Below the pieces are notes generated by a model. The model saw only the letters and a list, made by a program, of their open reading frames with translations, had not been told where the DNA came from and did no database searches. DNA of 64,000 bases, from assembly GCF_019399895.1 (NCBI RefSeq), contig NC_091883.1, forward strand, positions 4,692,377 through 4,756,376. The letters run 5' to 3'. The translations under genes and the position numbers were made by a program. This document shows positions 10,485-22,335 of the stretch, one piece after another; the stretch's first letter is position 1, and every line of letters starts with the position of its first letter. The stretch comes from Cardiocondyla obscurior (lineage: Eukaryota > Arthropoda > Insecta > Hymenoptera > Formicidae).

Positions 10485-11931
10485 GGAAACTGTATCCAAT
10501 TTCGCCGGGAACGCTTCGTTCCCTCGATACTTTTATATAATATAAAACGAAACTTCTCGCCGTTCAAAGAACGATTATTGCACCCACGCAGATTCCGCCT
10601 TTCACTTATTCCCTCCGATCCGCGACCCCTAATGGACCGTACGTCGATTCTTAAAGGAAAAAAAAGGATTTCGCGATCTCAATGTAACGGGCATTTCTCC
10701 TCTGTAGCGAGCACAGTAACCAAAATTCCCGGGATGCAACATGATCGCGCTTCATTCCTGTGCCGAGCGGGACAAAGCGCGATGTGTTCGCTCTAACGAT
10801 TCTATTCCCCTCTATTCAACATTCTTTCAAGCGTACGGGCTGCATACGAAGGTAATCTATCTGCGGAATAGCTTTCGATTCGATTTCAAATGGAGCGAAT
10901 TAACGGCAGATCTCCGAGTACGCATACCGTCGTCGCGAGGGGCGGGAGGGCGGTGAAGCGAGAGATGAGAAGTCCTCGGACGGCCATCGATTTCCCCGAG
11001 GCGTGGAAAAACGCCCGGATATAACGAGAAGTATGTGGCGTCGTTCGGAACCATGTCGTTCCTTACCGACGTGCCCTTTTCACGCGCGGGGTGGAGGATC
11101 GGTCCTCCCTCCTTCCTCCCTTTCCTGACGATTCGATCGCGATAGCCCGACCGCGCATCGTTTGTCACACGGTCAATCGCATTATCGTGTTCAATCCCGC
11201 TCGCTGGTGTGGCATGTATGTAAGTGGGCGACACAGCGCCAAGTGGAGTCGGCGATAAGTGCGCTCCACGCCGAAGGGGTCGATCGCGCGAAAGAGAGAT
11301 AAAGAGAAGAAGGAGTTCGTATTTTACCGGCAATTACTTTCGTTACATATAAAATTGAAGCCCGCGTCGGGGACAGTTATCGACACTTGCCGTCGCGTTT
11401 ACCTAACTTTCCAATCACGTTATTCCGGTATATCGCGGTGGTGGCGCGCGATAAAATTTACATAACACAGAATTCGCGGGGGTGAGGGAGTGCGCCTTAC
11501 GCGCCGCATTTTACGCGATCCAAATTGCATTTTACGCGCGCGAGGATTTCCAATAGCGGGAGGTTCCACGTGTCTCGAGCAGCAGATCTTGGCGAGAGTC
11601 GATGGCACGTCGACACTTTCTGCATTTTATGCGAACGGTGGTATAAATGGATGTTGGTTTCGGGAAATTTTACGTAGCCGACGCGGCATGCCGGAGTTTG
11701 CCAACTCTACGTCAGGATTCGCGATAGCGGGACGCCTTTAGCTTCACGCGGGAGTTACGCGCGGCAGAGTCGGCCGAAAGGGAGAGGAACGACGCGAGGG
11801 ATGCGATAGATACGGACGCCCTCCGCCCAGCTTGCGAGGGAGAAGGCAAAGATTTATGATGCCGGTGCGTCAGCTAGCACGTCTCAATTTCGGAACGCCG
11901 CCGTCACGAGAGTCAACGGGAACTGAATTCG

Positions 11932-11945
11932 GCTCGCTCGCTCGC

Positions 11946-12034
<89 letters not shown>
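11932..12034. repeat. Compound microsatellite (GCTC)7-(CT)n
   Basis: About seven GCTC units (from 11932) run directly into nearly 80 bases of uninterrupted CT (to 12034), followed by CTTT units and a T run near 12046-12058. It is the longest simple repeat in the window. The purine complement is a long GA tract. It is expected to be highly length-variable and a likely site of assembly error. Confidence 0.95.
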
Positions 12035-12040
<6 letters not shown>

Positions 12041-13798
12041 CTCTTTCTTTTTTTTTTTCTCCCTTTTGTTGCTCGTCGTACCGTGGACGCGCGATAAGGG
12101 AAAGGTACCGGCCGCCGACCGAACGAGAAAAAGAAGGGAAATAAAGGGGGAAGCTAGTCGGACGAGATAGCGGACGGACTACGGGGCAGAAACGAAGCGC
12201 GGAATTAATCCGGCCGGCAGCTTCCCCGCTCCCTTCCGCCCCTGTACGCGTTTCCGTTTCCGTCCCGGCTGTGTTTCGCCGGAAAATAGTTCCTACCTTG
12301 GATTCTGAGAACAGCGTCCGACAATGGAGTAATTATTGCAATTAGCGAGCTACCTACCTTCACGAGCGTTTTTTCGTGCGTGCGAAAGGTTTCGGAGAGA
12401 GGAGGAGGGAAAGAAAAAAGAAAAAAGTCGATATTCTCACAGTGCGATTTAAAAATCGTGAATTTCGGGGGGGAAAGTAAACCGCATGGCTACGTCGTAA
12501 AATGATTTTTAATGACTCGGACCTTTATTCGCTTCGCCCAGCCCCGCCGCAAGCCACGAAGGGCTGAAGTTTCATTTATTGACCCGTAAATTCGCCCTCC
12601 GCCGATCCGATGATTCCGCGGTAGTTGCAAGTTTCTGGTCGAAAGCGCTGTTCCTCATTTCGTGCCAGTCCATTGTAAAGCGCGAAACAAAAGAAAATAA
12701 TGCGTCTCCGCTGGAAAAAAAATTTCGGGGGCTTGCGCGGTACATCAGCGGAATATCATTTTGCGTCCGCCATAACAACCAGTACTCGACAAAATTCCAT
12801 CTCTCGTTATTGCGAAAATACGTATTTTTTTGTATCAGCATTTAGCTACGCATTAATTCGTCGCTGTCGATTATATTCGTAATGCACGCGGCCCGGTTCG
12901 TCCGAAAAAGCGCAGCTATTTGAATTGAAATTTGTTGCGAAATATAAATGGCCGGGAAATGCGAAACAAAATAAATATACAGATGATATTTGTGGTATTT
13001 TTTCCGCACCGCTTTCCTTTATCCACTCGTGTTGAAACGACAACGCAAAGTTTGCGACGCGGGCGTGACTGCGTAACAGCTGAAACTCGGGAAGTGCGAC
13101 CCGATGGAAGCTGCGATGAAACAATCGCGCATCTGTCTTTGCGTGGAAGAAGCAGCGCGTATACAAAAGCCATCGCGATTTTACCGAGTCAACGCGCGGA
13201 CGATCCCTCCGTTCTTTCTCCGGCTGCCTTATCCGCCGATTGGCAGCTATCGACGACGATCTTTGACTCGCGCGGAATGTCGCCGAGCGACATAAGAACG
13301 CAGGAGGAGACGGCTCCTCGTCATCGTCGGTACTCTTTTCGAGGCGCGCGATGACATTTGCTCGGCGACGATGTGAGAAGTTTAATTCGAAGTCATCACT
13401 GTGCGGGACCCGGAGGAAAATAGCTCGTCTCTCTGCGCGGTGAATTTTCTTTCCCATTTTTATCGCGTTCGCACGTTTCGGTAGGTCGCGCAGCGACTGT
13501 GGCCTTTTCTAACGCCGTGGCTCTTCGCGTTTTGCCCTTTCGCTACTTTGTTCCGTCGTGAATAAGGGTCGGGAAAGGAGCTCGCGGCGGACGGGGCCGC
13601 CGAGCGTAAAGCGGGCGAGTTTGCGGAGAGAATCGCTTGGCTGGAATGGAGTTTCAAACAGAAGACGGAAAAGCAGCGCAACGCGCTTTGCGCAAAACGA
13701 TATCAGACGCGACGTCGAGTGGGCCAAATGGAATTACGAGTCTACCGTTGTAATAAAAATGTAAATGCGCGATACGCGATATCAAGAGGTCGGAAATG

Positions 13799-13834
13799 TT
13801 TTTTTTTCTTTTTTTTTTTTTTTTTTTTTTTTTT
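13799..13834. repeat. Poly-T tract (36 nt, one C interruption)
   Basis: T run broken only by C at 13808. Its complement is poly-A on the - strand. No flanking element or target-site duplication is evident, so I treat it as simple sequence rather than a retroposon tail. Confidence 0.9.
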
Positions 13835-14985
13835 CACAGTCGGCTAATTTCAACGTTCGCGGCAAATCTGATAACAAAATAGCTCTCCGTGCTTGATTCG
13901 TAATACGCAACATGTAACTTCTTGTCCCTTTAAAACTTTCTCTTGTCGTAGCGGTGAAAGAGTTAAGTGGTGGCGCACTTTACAGTCTCGCAAATCTCAG
14001 CTCGCGGAAAAGTCGCATTTTTGTTAAGTATAATGAAGAAATCGGTTAAAATCGAATCTAGCTTTTTTTTGAACGAACCGAAAACTTAAGCAACAAATTC
14101 TCGCGAGAAGCAACGATCGCAGAAATTCCTTCCCTCTTTGTAAAGATTTCGCCAGATTTACTAATATTTAAAGTTAAGATCTTTTTTAATATTTCGTCCG
14201 ACTTGCTAGAAATAAGCTTCGTGAAAATTAAAAAAATTAGAAAATGTGCCTCGGCCTCTCTTTTATTTCCGCAATTAAGATATTTTGCACATTAAAGTTT
14301 CCCTTAATGCGTTACGTAATTGATGCGCGATGTCGTACGTCGCGCGACGTGTCACGGGCGAAGTGAAGCGGGGAGATCTACGTGGGGATCGCACGTGGAA
14401 AGATCAAGGTCGATTAGCCGATCGCTCGTTCTCGGATGTCCCGAGAAATTGATGGTCGCGCGCAAACCACGTCGATGAAACGCCTACTCCGGTTCGTGCC
14501 GCCAGTTCATGCATGCGCTTGCAACCACCCTCCGTTTTCCTCTTTTCCCTCCACCGTCTCTCTCTCTCTACTTTCAACCAAATTGCCATCTATCTCGGTG
14601 AGATGTAGGGAGAATGATGCATTGTCTCGGCAGTATACAGGTAGCATGCACCAGCCAGACGCTAGGAATATGAACGTCTTCCTGTAGCTCGCCTTAATAG
14701 AAATTAAACTTGCAATATCTCGCTGACCAGAGATCTTCGAACCGTTTATCACGGGGAACGCGACGTGGAGTTATGCTTCCTCGAAGAAACGGCGCGAGTT
14801 AACTCCTCCATTGTACCTCGCGAGGGATAAGCAGCGCAAAATCGCACGTTCGTACGGTAAATAAGGCAAACATCCGGCATATAATTACGCGAAGAGGGTG
14901 CGGTATTACAATGACAAACGACGGGATTCGCGCCAACTTCCGCCAGTGGGTTTAAATTATTATCCTTCGATGAAGTCGGAGTCGA

Positions 14986-15011
14986 TTTTTTTTTTTTTTT
15001 TTTTTTTTTTT
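14986..15011. repeat. Poly-T tract (26 nt)
   Basis: Uninterrupted T homopolymer; no recognisable element attached on either side. Confidence 0.9.
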
Positions 15012-16870
15012 ATGAGAACGCTGGGACAATTTATAGTTCTTCGAGTTGCGGGCGAATCGCGGCGATTTAAACTTCGTCCGGAGAAAGAAGAATAGTCCGC
15101 GCGCACTCGTCCTTCGGTTAAAGCCGAACTTCGCGGAATCTTAATTCGCGGCTTAATTAGAAAGACTTCTAACGTTGTAAGCTTGTCGGAGGAAATCCCT
15201 CGCCGCGGAAATTCCATTCGAAATTGTTTCACAGGAGCGAGGAATGTCGATGGTCGCGCGGCGTCTCGTATTTCACCGTGAATATGTCGCGATATGAGGC
15301 GTGCGGGTGGAATCTTTTGTCGGAGTTGGATATCACTTCGTGTATCGCGAGGGCGAGCGTGTCCCCAGCCTTTCGCGCGCCGGAGGAATGGATGCATGCG
15401 ATCGAACGTGTACCGCATGCGGATCGCTGTCACGTCGCGACGGTAAAGAAATCGACATCGGGTGGGCGGAGTGGCTCGAAATCGACTTTCGGAAAACTGA
15501 CGAGTCCCCGGCAGCTTCCGTCGCGGAACGGAGAAGACGTCTCCTTCCGCTTGGATGCCTGGGTAAGCGGACTCGCCTGTGTGCGCCCGCTTGCAGCCAA
15601 ATTACCGACTACTACACTCCGGAAGTATATCTCGCGTCGCGGGAAGGATGGGGCCGACGTTACCATGTAACTCGGATAGAGAGGGATACCGGGCCAGTTA
15701 CGCAATGCATTCACGTCGGCGAACTTTTAACATGCTACATCCCCTGCGTAGTATCTGCGCGCCGAAATACACCCCGAACAGTCTTTGCTTTTTCGCGAAA
15801 TGCCTCACCGTCGGTTTATTGAGAATTACTCTAAGAAATTCTATTAGCCGCTACTTGAAATATGTATTTGGTATACATACGTATTCGGGAAATTTCGGGC
15901 GACACAGTTTCGCGGGACAATTTAATATTCGATGAAGTTAAAGCTGTATGATAATTGAATCTGTGATTACAAAGTTTTAACATTTGCTCGGTTATGTAAT
16001 TCTAGAGTTGTTTATCTTTACGAAGCTTAAACGAAGCGCACTTCTCTCAATTTCTTACCCGGTATTTATGAGGTTGCTGCAGGAAAGGGAGTTGGAGAAA
16101 GAAATAGTTGTGTCGCATTAGCTTTTTCTCAGCCAGATCGCGGAGTAGCTTATAACCGGGTCCTTTCAGCGCCGCCGAGTCCTACGCCGAGTTTAATGAT
16201 TCTTTGATATCATTTATCTCTTTACACGTTTTTCCCGCGTCTCGCGTTTTCGTTCTCTCTCCCTCTCGCGTCGCGCCAAGGAAAAAAAGAAAATCATTTA
16301 TTCATTAATTCCCCTTTCATTCCAGCAAAATATTGCTTGAAAAGTTCGGGAGTATAAACGGACCGGGCTCGCAATTTATGCATGAGGCTCGATACTCGAG
16401 CAAACTTCGCAAATTGTAGACTCGTTTCTCGTCGACGCTTACCGAAACTCCCGGTTACAGCGCGACTGAATTACCGTCACCTTTAATCCGCAATGAGCTC
16501 GCGCGACGTCGCGCTAGGCGAAGTGACACGTCGCGGCGAGAAAGCACCCCTTTCCCTCCCCTATCGGCGAAACTGCAACAAATTGAATTCCGTGTTCGGT
16601 AACGTGCACACGAGAGAGAAAGAGAGAGAGAGAGGAACGGCATGTACGTTGGCTCGCGAAAGTTGGCGTGGCGGCAAGCGGGCTGGCGCGATTTACGATT
16701 GGCGCACGTGTGTCAGACCCGGGGGTGGAAGTTTATGCCGGCGAACCGCTCGCGCCATCCGACAAAACTTATTACCACGTTTGGATCGCGCGCGCTGGCC
16801 CAGCAGAGCGAGGCAGCCCTTGTTTCGCGGGAGTTCTGGCGTATGTCACATTCACCGACACATCGCCGTC

Positions 16871-16887
16871 TTTTTTTTTTTTTTTTT
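16871..16887. repeat. Poly-T tract (17 nt)
   Basis: T homopolymer lying inside a long spurious open frame, where it would encode a run of phenylalanine. This argues against that frame being coding. Confidence 0.85.
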
Positions 16888-18332
16888 ATCCCCACGCGAA
16901 ACGTGCACACCGGAAATTCGTCCGCGTTCGAAGGTCGCGATCGATTCACGAGCGGGGCGTGTCTCTTCCTTCGCGCCCCAATGGACTGGAGTGTCTTTCG
17001 TTAAATATTTGGACAATGAAGGAGAAAGAGCTCTCTTTGAAGTTACGACGGAAGGCTTCAGCGGGCACGGGCACTCTCGAACGTGCGAAATATCGAAATT
17101 AAAGATTTCTATTGCGAGGGTGGAAGCGCGATTGTATTGCGACTCGATCAATTGTTCGGGCTCGAAGATAGTGATTGCCGGTAAATAAGAAAAGAAAGAA
17201 TCAACTGCACACATTTATCGTTTTTAGTTTTCCAAGAAACTCGGACTTTTATTCTCGTCATTTAGTTTCGAATGCGCTTATTGTTAGGTACCAGCTTGAG
17301 TTTAATTGAGGTACTTAATGCCGATGATTTAAAAATTATGTCAGGCAAGCGAAAATATGAAATACTTATGAGCGCCCGAAGAATAATTCGCCTCAAAGTT
17401 AATTTCAAAAATCTGGGGACGCGATTTTGCCGTCGCCGTATATGCATCCCGTAATATTTAACATAATTGTTGGAAACTATGTCGGAGAAAATGACGCGGA
17501 AAAGAATGTTAATTGCGCGATAAATATACCGAGCAATCCGGCATAGTTTTGAAAATATGCCTCTGGCCATTGGCGCCTGTACAGACGGATGGGCTTTTAC
17601 CGAATTAACAGTCTCGATAAATTCCAAAGTGCACGATAAATAACGCATCGGGTCGCCCGACGTGACGAGCGAATGCCGGCCGTGGCGGAACTCGGCTCCG
17701 GACGATCGTTTCTCGTATCGACAACTCCAGTTAACGTACGGCCTGCGATTAACCCGGCCTCGGTTAACTAATGACACCATTGGAAACGGGCTTCCGTTTC
17801 TCGTCCCGCTTCCCTCCCTCTTTCACAAATTCTTACCGGGATTTTACGGCGGGATCGGCGGGCGCACGCGAGTCGGCGAAAGAAATAATATACGTGCGTC
17901 AGAAATTTTACGATTGCAATTAATTTTAATACCGTGTCTTGTTGAACCCCGTATCCCCTTTGCACGTGAGGCAACGCCGGGGCTTGCTTTCGCTTTGTAG
18001 AAATTATTTCAAGCACGTAATCGTCTATCCTTGTTTCACGCTCGGGATTGCTGTCAAAGTATCAGCGCGAAATACCGAAACTGGGTCGAAATCGAGGCGA
18101 GAAGGGCGGAGGGAGAAAAAAAAAATTTGTTAATATCTGGCGTTACCCGCACTTGGATATTTTCGACAGTTATGAATGTATTGTTAAGTTCGTACGCGCT
18201 TTTGCATATGTTTTACACGTTTTGCATACCACGCTAGTAAAACGTACGAGAGGGTTTCGGGGCTGATATGTTAGAGCCTGCACGAAACACGTGTAATAAC
18301 TTTGCGCAACGATTAACTGATAAATTGTGTAG

Positions 18333-18348
18333 AAAAAAAAAAAAAAAA
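18333..18348. repeat. Poly-A tract (16 nt)
   Basis: A homopolymer with no recognisable element attached. Confidence 0.85.
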
Positions 18349-20868
18349 CTCAATGCGCTCGCTTTATTTTGGGAGGGTGTGAGATTAATCTCGTTGCATG
18401 TCGCTTGATTCGCGACGAAAATAGCTTCTTCCGTACGTCCTGCACATTTATTTCTATCAACATTACCGCGAAATAAAGAGTATCACCGTGTTCCGGAGCC
18501 CTTCGCGAACTGCCTAAGTGCGCGAGGTACGTTTTACATAACTAAATGTAAATGATATGCGCGTTACTCCGCGTGCGTTACAACGTAACCTGCCCGCATT
18601 CCGCATTCATCCGGGGAGCAGCAAATTATGTCTAACTCTACAGTCAACGTTGCATCCAGCATAACACTTTAACAGATTCGCGTGCAGTTTTTCCGTCTAC
18701 CTTGCAAGATTCGCGGCTCCGCGCGGGGAATAAAGGTCGCGATAAACGGCAAACTAAAAGCGAGTAGAAATCCTTCGGTCCCGCGGTTCATCGTGCGAGG
18801 ACTTCCCATCGTATCGAACGACCTCGGTTAACCCGTTAGCCGTTGGTTAACTCTCTCACTATTCCGCGCCGCCGCCGCTCTTTCGGCTTAAACCCGGGTT
18901 AAGTTGAATCCACACTCGGTCGTACTTCTTCTTCAGTGGGTTAGTTTGAGGTCGACCGTCGTTCGTTGGGATGCATTTACTGTGATTCCGTTCGCGCATT
19001 ACAAAGGTGAGGCAACTCGGGTTTTGACTGCGAAACGCGAGAGAGAGAAGTTGCGGAATGCTATGGAGATCGGACCTCGCCAAGGTGAGGGAACTGATGC
19101 ACTTCCCGACCGAATTCGACGTCGGTTTTTCCCTGAAGAAAATTAAATCGCGAGCCATTCCTTACGCATAAAATTTCCGCTTGACGTGCGGTACTCTATC
19201 CGCGGAACAATTTATCAAAATACTTCGATTCATCAATCGCTCCGTCGTATTTCTTTGAAACTGAAACTTTCGCCCCCTCTTTGTTTTCCTCGGAGGAAAA
19301 AAAATCGATTACGGCACCCCTTCGCCGGTACCCTAACTTCCGCGATTCACCCTGTAGCGTACCTGGGAAAGCTCGCCGTGAAAGGGAAAGAACAGAGAGG
19401 AGGCAAGAAGACATGGGGGAGAAGAGTACGACCGGGAGGAAACGCTCCGCTCGGAAGTCGTTGAATTTGCATGAATCGCAGCCGGTCGTTTCGTTTCAAT
19501 GCCCGCTTGCCTTCCGTTCGCTTAAATGTCGTTTAATTAGTCGGAACGGCTGGAGGGCGGCGGTGCTCGCGTACAGGCGGTACTTCGTCGGCCGCGAAAG
19601 TCGCGAGCGTAAGTCCATCGGAGATGCAAGGCTAGGCCGTAGGGTAGGAAGTGCGTCTCTGCCGACAATTATGCGGTCGCTTCAGCCAATTGGCAGAATC
19701 AGTAAACGGTGCGTGCTAACAAGATCCAACCTGCTGTTTGCATCCCCGAGGAAGAACGAGGCGTAATGAATTCGACAGTATTTTCTACGTGATTTTCCTT
19801 TGATATATTACGCGGTTCCGCGCGATCTTTTCTTTTTTTTTTTTTAACACTATAATAAGATATTGTAAAACGATAGAAACAATTGCGCTTTGATGTATCC
19901 ATCAAGCGTAATAACGCCGTTTTGCGCGCTTTGCGCCTCTTTATCGTCGCGGTATTGTGCGCGAGCCGGCTAAAATAATTTTGACGTAAACTAGTCACCG
20001 TATTGATGCGCCAGTCAATCCGCTCACGAGAAAATAGATTTATTTTGCCGTTTTAAACGCATTAATGATTAATAATACAATTTCACCAGATTATGCGAGT
20101 CTCGAAGCGCGAATGACGCGAAATAAACGGCCCTGATAACGAAGCGAAACGAGAATTCGCCGCGATATAAACGTCGTTTCACCGGGATTCGGCAACTCAT
20201 TTAGCCGGTGAATTTATTCTCTCTATATGGGCTTTAAACTCGCGGCCGCGAATACGCTCGCATGCGAAAATCGAGGGAGGTCCGAGTCGGCGAGGCGTGG
20301 AATAAAAAATGTTTAGTTACACGGCGAGTCGATGAGATACGGAGCGCAGAGGGAATTACAATTATGAGGTAATTACGACAATGCGGTAACGCATTAGGCA
20401 TTGCGCGAAAGGCCTTTGTGGAATGTTCCAATAATCAAAGAATAAACACGGGGAGGGAAAGGGGAGAAGTGTGCTGTCCGCGCGCGGGTCGGTACGCATC
20501 GAGCGAGCGCGGTATAATTAGAGATGAATCGTGCGCGAATTTCCGCGAGCGACGCGGACGTTCCGCCGGTGATGTTTCTCCCCGGTTCGACACGACACCG
20601 CTGTAAATACCTACCACGGGATATCCCAGGAGAAATTTCGATTTCGGTGGGCGTGCTAGTTGTGTGATGTATTAAATGGGAAGCTCAAATAGATGCCGAC
20701 GTGAAATTTTTATAAAGCTAGAAATAAATGTTAAAAATACCAAAAAATTATTTTGCGTTGTAAAAGCGGCAAAACCCGATCTGAAAATAGCGCTCGTGTG
20801 CGTGTGTTTTTTTTTATCGTCACGGTATGCATTTTTTTTGGAGAAGTTACAGTTTGACGACTGCTTCC

Positions 20869-20900
20869 TCTCTCTTTCTCTTTCTCTCTCTCTCTCTCTG
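20869..20900. repeat. Imperfect CT microsatellite
   Basis: CT units with two TTT interruptions, ending in a short perfect CT run. Simple sequence; no gene context. Confidence 0.85.
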
Positions 20901-22305
20901 AATTACGCGTACTAGAATACATATTGAATTTTAGGCGTCATACTCGCAATGATTACGGATTACAGTTTAATGCGCTAACTAATCCGCGAGGAAAATCAGT
21001 CCGTCGTTACGAAAGCGCGCAATCAATAAGGTAATGAATCGCGAATTGCACTTGGTGACACGATAGCCGATGCCCTTTCGAAAGCGATAATGACGCTTCG
21101 ATGATGTTTGCCGGGCACTCCCGTTAATTGCGGCGCGGTATTGATCGCACCTAAATTATAGCGATATCCTAAAATTTATCCCTCGTTTTATTTATGAATT
21201 TTCCGTGTTTGGATATTTTTTTATTTCGGTAGAGACGACGCCCATCCATCAATATCGTTTACTTAGCTAACAATAATGATCGCGGGGTTTTTAATTTCAC
21301 GAAAATATCAGAATTTTGTTAATTTATTCTTTAGAAGCTTCCTAAAAGTATTGTTCAAAAATAATTCAAGTATAATTTTTTACGTAAGGCTTAATTAATA
21401 AATAATAAAAAAAAAACTTTGGCGAATAAAAAATTTATTTCAAAATAATGAAAATTACAATGTAAGGGAATTGATTTTTATACGCCCAGTAAATAGGCAG
21501 AATGTGACGCGAACACATATATTGTTTCGCGGTTTATAAAATCGCTCAGCGCGTGGAAATTGTCGTGTACGCTAGTCAAATCAGAATTTAACCGGTGCGG
21601 TCGCTTCTATGCGCGTCGTTTGTCGTTAATTCCGGCGCTGCAATTAGCTCATTTATGACAGCCGCATGTGAAAGCGAGATGTAATAGTCCGAGTTACTCA
21701 CGGCTTGCGTGCCGCCGCTCGGCTGCAGTGAATGCGTCGTCACTGTCAATTGGGATCTTCCTGACCTTAGTGAAGTCAATGCAAGAGTGTTTAAAGTTTA
21801 AACGATGTCGTAATATATGGTATCCCGTTGTCAGCGGATGTTCTTTCATCTACAGATTCTTTGAATCTAATTTGCGGGGTATTTATAGAGAGAATAGGCA
21901 TTGCTTTACGGAAACGTTCTATATCAAAGCCATTTAAACTCCCATGCAAATGACGGAAATGGAATTAAGCGATAAAAGCGTCTTTTCGTTATCGATAACG
22001 CCCCCATAATTCGTAACGCTCCGCGCGATCTCTCTCCCTATCGATTCAAAACAATCGTTATTCTTTTCTGCTCCGGGGAAACGTGCGATTCAGCATCGGA
22101 AGCCGGGGGATCGTTTCTCGATTCCGCGACGACGAATCCAAAAGCTCAGCGAATTTCAGCGGCGCGAATTATTATCAGAGTCGGCGAGACAAATGTTTCC
22201 TTCGGGCCGCGTTTCCTCGGTCGGGCGATATCTAGACAGGCTATCTTTCCACTGTCTCGGGTAACGCAACCCCGAAGGCATAACAGTTTCCTCGACGCGA
22301 TAACG

Positions 22306-22335
22306 ACGAGACGAGACGAGACGAGATGAGACGAG
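22306..22335. repeat. (ACGAG)6 pentanucleotide repeat
   Basis: Six tandem 5-base units, ACGAG, with one variant (ATGAG at 22326-22330). Confidence 0.9.

Larger units (their letters stand above)
9689..22305. other. Presumed intron 1, proximal part; no further exon recognised
   Basis: Begins with an AT-rich stretch (to about 10090), then returns to CpG-rich sequence. It contains the large CT microsatellite at 11932-12034 and poly-T tracts at 13799-13834, 14986-15011 and 16871-16887. Long open frames exist, such as 231 codons at 16493-17188 on + and 203 codons at 12846-13457 on -, but they show no known domain. The first contains a phenylalanine run made by poly-T. I looked for Gly-X-Y coding runs with an acceptor and found none. 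The transition from intron to intergenic DNA, if any, cannot be placed. Confidence 0.45.

Noticed and set aside
12846..13457. 203-codon open frame on the - strand
   Set aside because: Arginine/serine-rich composition expected from CpG-rich DNA, a competing + frame at 12932-13354, and no motif or convincing splice structure.
16493..17188. 231-codon open frame on the + strand
   Set aside because: It includes a phenylalanine run created by a poly-T tract and low-complexity GA-derived residues, competes with other frames open in the same place, and shows no known domain.
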